A stretch of DNA of 64,000 bases from an uncultured Eubacteriales bacterium (GTDB lineage Bacteria > Bacillota > Clostridia > Oscillospirales > CAG-272): the NCBI GenBank assembly GCA_900542425.1, contig UQNQ01000004.1, positions 1-64,000 of the forward strand. Direction: 5' to 3'. The notes beneath the pieces were generated by a model. It made no database searches and was not told the DNA's origin. It worked only from the letters and a program-made list of their open reading frames with translations. Below, piece by piece: positions 9,272 through 15,923 of the stretch. Made by a program: the position numbers and the translations under genes. Each line of letters starts with the position of its first letter. The first letter of the stretch is position 1.

Positions 9272-9943
9272 TTATCCCTCCGTTCCGGTTTTAGGGTTTG
9301 TTTTGGCTGCTTTCAGAGAGTCATGCGGCTTTTGCGCTTTTTTGCCGGAACGTGTAAAGACGGCAAAGGATTTTGCGAAAAAAACGGCAACTGCAGTACA
9401 TACAATCGAGCAAATCCATACAGGAATGAGAATTTCAAACGGATTTGCCGAGCCTGCCGCGCGTCTTAACGCAATTAAGGTTGTGGGCATCAGGGAAACG
9501 GCGCAGGTATTCATGACGACAAATGTCACCATATCATTCGAAGCGGTATCGCTTCCGCCTTCCGCACGGCTCATGGCCTCCATTGCTTTGATTCCCATCG
9601 GAGTGGCAGCATTGCCGAGTCCCAGCATATTTGCGCTGATATTTGCTGCGATTTCTTCTGTTGCGATTCCTTTTTTGTAACTATCAGGAAAAATAAATTT
9701 TAAAAGAGGAGCAATGATTTTGGCGACTGCACGGCATACTCCAATATCTTCGAGAACGCGCATAACGCCGCTCCAAAGTCCCATGACGCCGACAAGAGCG
9801 ATGGTTAATGTGACGGCTTTCGACGCTCCGTCTAAAATTGCGCCCGCAAGCTGTGACAGATTTCCTGTGAAAATTGCAAAAATAAAGGAAATCATACCGA
9901 TTATTGAGAATATTTTCCCTAAAATAAGACTCACTCCTTTCAT
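9272..9943 (-). CDS. spmA: Spore maturation protein A (start uncertain, probably ATT at 9925)
   Basis: Membrane protein of the nucleoside-recognition (Gate) family, paired with spmB. The motif GLGNAATPMGIKAME in the middle is diagnostic, and NTCAVSLMPTT is also conserved. In-frame ATGs at 9979 and 9943 lack a ribosome site. A strong AAAGGAGTGA (minus strand, 9940-9931) lies inside the 9943 frame, and eight bases after it the in-frame codon is ATT at 9925. Starting there puts the first membrane helix at about the same distance as I recall for Bacillus SpmA. The C-terminal 30 residues are Lys-rich and soluble. Confidence 0.9.
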   Translation of the reverse strand: MKGVSLILGKIFSIIGMISFIFAIFTGNLSQLAGAILDGASKAVTLTIALVGVMGLWSGVMRVLEDIGVCRAVAKIIAPLLKFIFPDSYKKGIATEEIAANISANMLGLGNAATPMGIKAMEAMSRAEGGSDTASNDMVTFVVMNTCAVSLMPTTLIALRRAAGSANPFEILIPVWICSIVCTAVAVFFAKSFAVFTRSGKKAQKPHDSLKAAKTNPKTGTEG

Positions 9944-9988
9944 TCTTTTGTCGAATTCGACGAATTTTCGGAAATTCATTTACAATTA

Positions 9989-10017
9989 TTGACAAAAATA
10001 ACACCGCATGGTATACT
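9989..10017 (+). promoter_or_regulatory. Promoter of abrB
   Basis: TTGACA (9989-9994) and TATACT (10012-10017), spacer 17 nt, about 45 nt upstream of the abrB start. It overlaps the upstream end of the divergent spmA frame. Confidence 0.8.
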
Positions 10018-10063
10018 AAGACCGTCCCAAAGAAAATTCTATTTTACAGGAGGCTCGATTATC

Positions 10064-10327
10064 ATGAAGTCGACGGGAATTGTCAGGAGGATCGATGAGT
10101 TAGGAAGAATTGTACTTCCTATCGAAATTCGTAAGAACCTCAACCTTGGTAGCCGCGATGCGGTGGAGATCTTCGTAAACGAAGATACGATTGTTCTGAA
10201 AAAATATGAACCGGCATGCATCTTTTGCGGAAGCATGGATAATGCATCCTTGTTTAGAGGAAAGATTATCTGCGATAAATGTCTTTCCGAACTGAAAAAG
10301 ACGGAATGCGACGAAGTGGATTCGTAA
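10064..10327 (+). CDS. abrB: AbrB-family transition-state regulator
   Basis: An 87-residue DNA-binding protein. Residues 1-50 form the swapped-hairpin SpoVT/AbrB domain: STGIVRRIDELGRIVLP, then RKNLN and the LKKYEPA strand. The C-terminal part carries CIFC and CDKC, a small Cys4 zinc-ribbon-like tail common in clostridial AbrB but absent from Bacillus AbrB. The ATG at 10064 follows ACAGGAGG. In relatives this family controls entry into stationary phase and sporulation; targets here are unknown. Confidence 0.9.
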   Translation: MKSTGIVRRIDELGRIVLPIEIRKNLNLGSRDAVEIFVNEDTIVLKKYEPACIFCGSMDNASLFRGKIICDKCLSELKKTECDEVDS

Positions 10328-10350
10328 TATTTTATTCGGAACTACATAAA

Positions 10351-10385
10351 AAAATCACGCATTTTCCTAAATGCGTGATTTTTTT
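10351..10385. terminator. Bidirectional terminator between abrB and the RNHCP gene
   Basis: Stem AATCACGCATT / AATGCGTGATT (10353-10363 with 10370-10380), A-rich on the left and T-rich on the right, between two convergent genes. Confidence 0.85.
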
Positions 10386-10389
10386 ATGT

Positions 10390-10719
10390 TTATGAATTTT
10401 TTACGGTCAGACGAATTAAAAGCTCGATGTTGTCAGGCTGAACAGTAGCTTCGTTTGCGGCACGATTGCGTTTGATTTCTCCGCATTTTTCACAGCGATG
10501 AACGATGACATATCCTTTTTTCGGATCAAGTTCGACGCCGATGGGGCGCATAATGCCTCCGCAGGGATTGGCTCGGTCTCCGGGATTGATATCTACATGG
10601 AGAGAGCATAGACATTTTGGACAATGATTGCGCGAACTGTAACCGAGAGGCATCACTTCAAAGCCGCAATTCTTGCAAATAAAAGAATGATCGTTTTTTG
10701 TAAATTTTTTTTGCTCCAT
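10390..10719 (-). CDS. RNHCP domain zinc-ribbon protein
   Basis: A 109-residue protein with three Cys pairs: CKNC, CPKC with a preceding RNHCP motif, and CEKC. It is a small probable zinc-binding protein of the RNHCP family, often next to translation genes, with unclear function. The ATG at 10719 follows a GGAG site and starts directly before the family domain. The open frame extends to 10812 but that part has no recognisable similarity. Confidence 0.85.
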   Translation of the reverse strand: MEQKKFTKNDHSFICKNCGFEVMPLGYSSRNHCPKCLCSLHVDINPGDRANPCGGIMRPIGVELDPKKGYVIVHRCEKCGEIKRNRAANEATVQPDNIELLIRLTVKNS

Positions 10720-11052
10720 AAATATCTCCGGATATTGTATTTTCTCTAATATAAGCTTGTTTATCATCATACCGTCCTTTTTTATGTTTGTCAAGTCTAT
10801 GGCTCTATTCATGTTGTTTTTATTGTCGTGAAAATTAATATCTGGATATTGGCGGATATCAAAAACTTCCGTGTGCTGTTCCTTACGGTGCGGTTTCCTT
10901 TTTTGTTTCTGTTATGATGTTTTAGGACAGGTGTGTGTTTTTTAGCTGTTTTCTATCATGGATTATTTTTTATTTTAGAAATTTTTTTGAATTTTATTGA
11001 ATTTTTACACAAATTATGCGATACTACAAGTGAATAAGTGAGGGATTTATCA
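10720..11052. other. Intergenic region between RNHCP and TetR genes
   Basis: About 330 nt without a credible gene. It is AT-rich. A weak plus-strand promoter is readable, TTGAAT at 10997-11002 and GATACT at 11020-11025 with a 17-nt spacer, which would serve the TetR gene. I see no other defined element. Confidence 0.5.
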
Positions 11053-11631
11053 ATGACGGAAAACTATGAAAATACAGACACGTTATATGACAGGCTTTTG
11101 ATTGCCGGTACCAATGAAATCGGGCAGCACGGAGTTGCAGACTTTTCGCTTCGCCGCGTTGCCGCAGCCTGCGGCATGTCTTGTGCGGCACCTTATAAGC
11201 ATTTTAAAAATAAGGAAGAATTTATCGTTGAGATCATACAATATATCAATCGGCAATGGGAGCTGCTGCGCAATCAGATTCTCTCTCTTTTTGAGGGAGA
11301 TGTTGAAAGACAAATCATAGAGATTTGTCTTGCTTATATCCGATTTTGGGTTGCAAATCCCAATTATCGTTCTGTGCTGACGGCGTCAGAGAAGGCCTTG
11401 GGAAAGGAACGGGCAAATGAAAAGACGAAAAATTCAGAAGACTTGGAAAAGCTGATTCGAAATTTTTCTGAGATGCGGGGAATCCATACATTTGCCACAC
11501 AGCAGAAACTTTATAAGATAAAGGCGATTCTTTATGGTATGACTACAATGCTGGAAAGCGGAGAGCTTTCCAATAATACGGAAACCTTTGAGATGATTCG
11601 AGAAATGATTGCAGATGAATTGAACGCATAA
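11053..11631 (+). CDS. TetR-family transcriptional regulator
   Basis: A 192-residue regulator. The HTH spans about residues 10-60: GVADFSLRRVAAACGMSCAAPYKHFKNKEEF is the usual pattern, and the second half is a ligand-binding helical bundle. The ATG at 11053 has a GAGGG site; an in-frame GTG at 11038 is an alternative. The downstream neighbour is convergent, so no obvious target gene sits beside it, and the ligand is unknown. Confidence 0.88.
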   Translation: MTENYENTDTLYDRLLIAGTNEIGQHGVADFSLRRVAAACGMSCAAPYKHFKNKEEFIVEIIQYINRQWELLRNQILSLFEGDVERQIIEICLAYIRFWVANPNYRSVLTASEKALGKERANEKTKNSEDLEKLIRNFSEMRGIHTFATQQKLYKIKAILYGMTTMLESGELSNNTETFEMIREMIADELNA

Positions 11632-11737
11632 TCTATCAAATTTGAAGCGGAAAATTTGTTTTAGATAACGAAAAAAACCAGTCATTACAAAGAGGGAAGA
11701 CAAGTGGATACATCCTGAAAGGATGTTTGTTATGAAA

Positions 11738-11780
11738 GAAACGGTACAACCTTTTTACAAGGTTGTACCGTTTCCTTTTT
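11738..11780. terminator. Terminator downstream of the TetR gene
   Basis: GAAACGGTACAACC pairs with GGTTGTACCGTTTC (11738-11751 with 11761-11774), followed by CTTTTTT. A smaller CATCC/GGATG hairpin lies just before it. Confidence 0.85.
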
Positions 11781-11860
11781 TCGGCTGCGCATTTGAGATT
11801 CTGCGGATTTTCAATATTTCTTTCATTACATTTTATATCATATGAGAAGTTTTTTGGTTA

Positions 11861-12877
11861 TCAGTTTTCTTTGCTGTTTTTTTCTTGTGATTTCATGTTT
11901 GTCTCAAGAAACTGCACCATTTTGTCAAAAGGAATTGCGCTTTTTTGGCCGCCGTCATACAGATCCGTATGCACAGCATCGGGAATTGTCAGGAATTCTT
12001 TGTTTTCTGGATAAGCGTTATTTTTCATCATGTCGGCAAAAGCATCCTTGCTGAAGTAATAGGAATGGGCTTTTTCTCCGTGAATCATCAGAACTGCGCT
12101 GCGAATTTCATTACTGTATTGCAGAATCGGCATATTCATAAAAGACATACAGCCTGTAATATTCCAGCCCTCATTGGAGTTAAGAGAGCGCTTATGATAA
12201 CCGCGCACAGTCTTATAGTAATCATAATAGTCTTTTACAAAAAACGGTGCATCTTCGGGCAGTGGATCTACCACACCGCCGCCGCGGATATAAATTCCGG
12301 AGCGGTATTCCTTTGTCCGTTGGATATTTAATGCTTTTCGTTTCTCATGGCGAGCTGTCTCGCTGTCTTCGGAATCAAAGTAACCTTTTGCATTTACACG
12401 GCTCATATCATACATAGTAGAGGTTATCGTTACTTTGATTCGTGTATCAAGAGCCGCTGCGTTTAGTGCGAGGCCACCCCATCCGCAGATGCCGATAATA
12501 CCGATTTTTTCGGGATCTACATTATCCTGAACAGACAAAAAATCAACCGCTGCCTGAAAGTCTTCCGTATTAATATCGGGAGAAGCCATATATCTTGGTT
12601 CTCCGCCGCTTTCTCCCGTGAATGACGGATCAAAGGCAATTGTGAGAAAGCCTCGTTCAGCCAATGTTTGTGCATACAATCCGGAAGCTTGTTCCTTAAC
12701 TGCGCCGAATGGTCCGCTTACAGCGATTGCCGGAAGTTTACCCTCTGCATGTTTCGGTGTGTATAGGTCTGCCGCTAGTGTAATTCCGTAACGATTATGA
12801 AAGGTTATTTTGCGGTGATCCACTTGATTGCTTTTCGGAAAAGTTTTGTCCCATTCTTGTACTAACTGTAATTTCAT
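11861..12877 (-). CDS. Alpha/beta-hydrolase fold protein (dienelactone-hydrolase/YcjY-like)
   Basis: A 338-residue soluble protein with the alpha/beta-hydrolase core. An N-terminal strand region (KITFHNRYGITLAADLY) is followed by FDPSFTGES and the nucleophile-elbow region GICGWGG at about residues 129-135, and by a C-terminal His in AVHTDLYDGG. The expected nucleophile Ser appears to be Trp 133; Cys 131 is nearby but has a bulky residue two places after it. Family relatives are often called hydrolases without known substrate. It lies downstream of a redox operon on the same strand and is separated from it by about 125 nt. Confidence 0.8.
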   Translation of the reverse strand: MKLQLVQEWDKTFPKSNQVDHRKITFHNRYGITLAADLYTPKHAEGKLPAIAVSGPFGAVKEQASGLYAQTLAERGFLTIAFDPSFTGESGGEPRYMASPDINTEDFQAAVDFLSVQDNVDPEKIGIIGICGWGGLALNAAALDTRIKVTITSTMYDMSRVNAKGYFDSEDSETARHEKRKALNIQRTKEYRSGIYIRGGGVVDPLPEDAPFFVKDYYDYYKTVRGYHKRSLNSNEGWNITGCMSFMNMPILQYSNEIRSAVLMIHGEKAHSYYFSKDAFADMMKNNAYPENKEFLTIPDAVHTDLYDGGQKSAIPFDKMVQFLETNMKSQEKNSKEN

Positions 12878-12933
12878 TATTGTTGGTTACCTCCATTTTT
12901 GCTTTATTCTACCACCATTGCCGGATCTTGATA

Positions 12934-13008
12934 TCAAAAGAAAGAGTTTCCTTTCTTATCAAGCGTAGCAATCACAGCCATATCCTCATCAGACGATACA
13001 AATTCATA
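12934..13008 (-). pseudogene. Possible remnant reading frame after the FMN reductase
   Basis: Minus-strand frame immediately past the reductase stop reads about 24 protein-like residues (YEFVSSDEDMAVIATLDKKG and a few more) before a TGA. A one-base change in the A6 run at the reductase end would join the two frames. The IATLDKKG part recalls pyridoxamine-phosphate-oxidase-like proteins, weakly. It may be chance. Confidence 0.25.
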
Positions 13009-13540
13009 CGTTTTTTCCCATTTCATAAGCTTCATGATAAGCAGGGGTAGCTTTTATATCGCCGATATTCCAAGCACCTACTCCATAAATGATGCCAGCT
13101 TCTTTTGCTCCAGGAAGACAATCTTCCGTAAAACCGCGGAAGGCCTCGATTGTACGGGTGAGGTTTTTCTTTTCTGTATCTGCCGCTGTCATAATAAAGT
13201 AGAAATCTTTATTGGTTATTTCTGTGTATCTCGGAACAGTGCGGTCAATAAAAGTTTTCATCTGTCCGTCCATTGTGTAGAAGTACACAGGTGTTGCCAG
13301 CACAATCACATCTGCAGCCACCATTTTTTCAAGAATTTCAGCCATATCGTCCTTTTGAACGCATTTATGTGTTGTGTTGCATACACCGCAACCGCGACAA
13401 TAGCCTATATTCATGGATGCCAGAAATATTTTTTCTACTTGGTGACCGTTTTCCAATGCGCCTTGAGCAAATCTGTCACATAAAATATCAGAATTACCGT
13501 TTTTTCTTGGACTTGCCGAGATAATCAATACATTTTTCAT
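13004..13540 (-). CDS. NADPH-dependent FMN reductase / flavodoxin-fold protein
   Basis: A 178-residue flavodoxin-fold enzyme. The FMN phosphate loop is SASPRKNGNSD near residue 8. CRGCGVCNTTHKC in the middle is the Cys pattern common in the iron-sulfur-flavoprotein-like branch, and TPVYFYTMDGQMK is the second FMN loop. The ATG at 13540 has GGGAGG upstream. It is the last of four closely spaced genes (flavodoxin, cupin, CMD, reductase) transcribed away from a LysR gene. Confidence 0.87.
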   Translation of the reverse strand: MKNVLIISASPRKNGNSDILCDRFAQGALENGHQVEKIFLASMNIGYCRGCGVCNTTHKCVQKDDMAEILEKMVAADVIVLATPVYFYTMDGQMKTFIDRTVPRYTEITNKDFYFIMTAADTEKKNLTRTIEAFRGFTEDCLPGAKEAGIIYGVGAWNIGDIKATPAYHEAYEMGKNV

Positions 13541-13541
13541 T

Positions 13542-13865
13542 TTATTTTTCCTCCCAGATTTCTTTTGCCATACGGAATGCCGCCCAAGCTTTTGGCCATC
13601 CCGCATAAAAAGCTGCATGTGTGAGAATTTCTGCGATCTCATCTTTTGTTATTCCATGTTTTTTTGCATTGGACAGGTGAAATTTTAAGGAATTATCCAA
13701 AATTCCGCTTGCCATCAATGCCGTTACCGTAACAATGCATCTGTCTCTTGCGGACAGCTTTTCTTCTCTTGACCAAACTTCTCCGAAGAGTACATCGTCA
13801 TTTAACTCAGCAAATTTTGGTGCAAATTCTCCGAGTTCATCTCTTCCCGCTGTTACTTTTGGCAT
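13542..13865 (-). CDS. Carboxymuconolactone decarboxylase (CMD) family protein
   Basis: A 107-residue helical protein: SREEKLSARDRCIVTVTALMASG and LTHAAFYAGWPKAW mark the CMD family. The AhpD-type CxxC is absent, so an alkylhydroperoxidase role is unlikely. In many Firmicutes this kind of protein sits with cupins and flavodoxins in LysR-controlled operons, as it does here. The reaction is unknown. Confidence 0.85.
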   Translation of the reverse strand: MPKVTAGRDELGEFAPKFAELNDDVLFGEVWSREEKLSARDRCIVTVTALMASGILDNSLKFHLSNAKKHGITKDEIAEILTHAAFYAGWPKAWAAFRMAKEIWEEK

Positions 13866-13883
13866 TTTTATTCCTCCTCTTAC

Positions 13884-14294
13884 TTATAATTTTTTGTATT
13901 CTTCATCAGAAACAGGCTCACACCATTCCGTTTTACAATTTTCGCCTGGAACTTCAATCGCTAAATGCTGAAACCACGAGTTTTCCGCTGCGCCGTGCCA
14001 ATGCTTTACTTCGGCAGGGATATGTACAACATCTCCGGCTTTCAGCTTTTTTGCCGGCTTGCCCCATTCCTGATACCAGCCTTCTCCTTTGGTAATAAGG
14101 AGCATTTGTCCGCCGCCTTTATCTGCGTGATGGATATGCCAGTTATTGCGGCATTGGGGTTCAAATGTCACATTGCCGATCACGATCTGCTCAGTGGAGA
14201 GCATATTCAGATAACTCCGTCCGGTAAAATACGGCGCAAAAGATTTATTGATGTCTCCTGCAGGGAATACGCTCATTTCTTTCCCATTCATCAT
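13884..14294 (-). CDS. Cupin-domain protein
   Basis: A 136-residue single cupin. The first metal motif reads WHIHHADKGGGQMLLITKG, and the second is AGDVVHIPAEVKHWHGA, so the His ligands of a metal cupin are present. It lies between the flavodoxin and CMD genes. Reaction not assignable; relatives are often found beside CMD proteins. Confidence 0.86.
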   Translation of the reverse strand: MMNGKEMSVFPAGDINKSFAPYFTGRSYLNMLSTEQIVIGNVTFEPQCRNNWHIHHADKGGGQMLLITKGEGWYQEWGKPAKKLKAGDVVHIPAEVKHWHGAAENSWFQHLAIEVPGENCKTEWCEPVSDEEYKKL

Positions 14295-14303
14295 AAAATC
14301 CTC

Positions 14304-14807
14304 CTAGATCCATTTTTCAATATCTTTTTTTGCTTGTTCTACATTGCCACCGCGAATGGCAAGTCCACTCTCAACTTTTGCCGTAGGGCAGAGCTTTTTA
14401 ATATCGCTGACGCTGCTGCCCATTCCGCTACCTTCGTGAGTGCAGAAAGGCTTGATTGTTTTTCCGCTGAAATCAAAATGCTCAAGAAACGTAAACACAG
14501 CCATGGGCATCGTACTCCAGTAATTCGGATAACCGAGATATATGACATCATATTCATCGATAGATTCAGGGTAACTTTTCAGTTCGGGACGGATATGCTG
14601 TCGTTGATCCATTTGTGCCTGTGCAATGCATTCATTGTAATCTTTTGCATAAGGTTTTATCTGTTCGATCTTAAACCAATCGCTTCCTGTCAACTCTTGG
14701 ATCATACCTGCTGCGACTTCTGTGTTGCCAACTTTCAGCGTTTTGATCAATCCGTTTACATAGTTTTCATCTGCTCTCGAATAAAAAGCAATGAGTTTTT
14801 TTGACAT
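14304..14807 (-). CDS. Flavodoxin
   Basis: A 167-residue flavodoxin. The FMN loop is FYSRADENY near residue 8 (family: S/T-x-T-G-x-T replaced), followed by YLGYPNYWSTMP and THEGSGMGSS, both typical of the long NADPH-reductase-like flavodoxins. The ATG at 14807 follows GGAGGGAT. It is the first gene of the operon and diverges from the LysR gene. Confidence 0.87.
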   Translation of the reverse strand: MSKKLIAFYSRADENYVNGLIKTLKVGNTEVAAGMIQELTGSDWFKIEQIKPYAKDYNECIAQAQMDQRQHIRPELKSYPESIDEYDVIYLGYPNYWSTMPMAVFTFLEHFDFSGKTIKPFCTHEGSGMGSSVSDIKKLCPTAKVESGLAIRGGNVEQAKKDIEKWI

Positions 14808-14840
14808 TTTAATCCCTCCATCTTGTTCTTTTCTGTTTAC

Positions 14841-14887
14841 AGTATAACATATGGTATCTTGACATGGAATCTCCAATATGTTATTAT
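14841..14887. promoter_or_regulatory. LysR operator with overlapping promoters
   Basis: A perfect inverted repeat ATAACATAT (14844-14852) / ATATGTTAT (14876-14884), 23 nt apart. It overlaps the plus-strand promoter TTGACA (14859-14864) - 17 nt - TATTAT (14882-14887) of the LysR gene. On the minus strand a TATACT -10 (14841-14846) lacks a good -35, as expected for an activator-dependent promoter. Confidence 0.65.
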
Positions 14888-14928
14888 GGCATTAACTTAA
14901 AGTTTATGCGTGCGCTTGGAGGTACAAT

Positions 14929-15825
14929 ATGTATAATCCTATGCTGGACACATTTATATCCGTTATAGACTATGGAAGTTTTACCAAAGCGGCAGAGCAT
15001 TTGTATATTTCACCGACTGCTGTTATGAAACAAATGAATACGCTTGAAAGCCATCTGAACTTAAAGCTGATAGAACGAACTTCATCGGGTGTACGTTTGA
15101 CACCGGCAGGGAAGATCATTTATCGGGACGCTAAGTTTATGATAGATTATTCAAAAAAATCAATTGCAAGCGCAAATGCTGCCACGCTTACCTATGACAC
15201 TACATTTTGCATTGGAACATCTCTATTAAATCCTGCCAAGCCTTTTATGGATTTGTGGTATCGTGTAAATCAAAAATTCCCAGACTATAAGCTGCATCTT
15301 GTTCCTTTTGAAGACAATCATGAAGGAATTTTGTCGGAAATTGAAAAGCTGGGAGAGAAATTTGACTTTTTGGTCGGTGTATGCGATTCCAAGGCATGGC
15401 TTTCATTGTGTCGATTCTTACCGCTTGGCAGGTATAAGAAGATGGTAGCCGTCTCAAGAGAACATCCTCTTGCATCTAAAACTTGTGTGAATATAGAGGA
15501 TTTATACGGAGAAACCCTTATGATGGTATGTCGGGGAGATTCTGGTGTAAATGACTTTATACGCAATGACCTGGAGAAAAATCACCCGCAAATTCATATA
15601 GAAGATACACCTCGTTTTTATGATTTGTCTGTGTTCAATCGATGTGCGGAAACAGGCAATATTCTGCTTACAATTGAATGCTGGCAGGATGTTCATCCCG
15701 GGTTGGTTTCCATTCCCGTTCATTGGGATTACAGTATTCCTTATGGCATATTGTATAGTCTCAATGCTCCGGAAGATGTGCTGCAATTTATTGCCACAGT
15801 AGAAAATATGACCCGCAAAGCTTGA
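14929..15825 (+). CDS. LysR-family transcriptional regulator
   Basis: A 298-residue regulator. The N-terminal winged helix begins MYNPMLDTFISVIDYGSFTKAAEHLYISPTAVMKQ and the effector-binding domain follows from about residue 90. A GGAGG site precedes the ATG. It is divergent from the flavodoxin-cupin-CMD-reductase operon, so it most likely controls that operon and itself through the palindrome at 14844-14884. The inducer is unknown. Confidence 0.9.
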   Translation: MYNPMLDTFISVIDYGSFTKAAEHLYISPTAVMKQMNTLESHLNLKLIERTSSGVRLTPAGKIIYRDAKFMIDYSKKSIASANAATLTYDTTFCIGTSLLNPAKPFMDLWYRVNQKFPDYKLHLVPFEDNHEGILSEIEKLGEKFDFLVGVCDSKAWLSLCRFLPLGRYKKMVAVSREHPLASKTCVNIEDLYGETLMMVCRGDSGVNDFIRNDLEKNHPQIHIEDTPRFYDLSVFNRCAETGNILLTIECWQDVHPGLVSIPVHWDYSIPYGILYSLNAPEDVLQFIATVENMTRKA

Positions 15826-15857
15826 TGATCAAAAACTTTGAATTTTCACAGAACAAT

Positions 15858-15890
15858 AAAAGCCAGCGTCTTTCAGGCGCTGGCTTTTTA
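15858..15890. terminator. Bidirectional terminator
   Basis: AAAAGCCAGCG pairs with CGCTGGCTTTT around a TCTTTCAGG loop, between convergent LysR and rhamnosidase genes. Confidence 0.85.
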
Positions 15891-15923
15891 AGATCGATGA
15901 TATCTCAGAAGGAATTTTTGATT

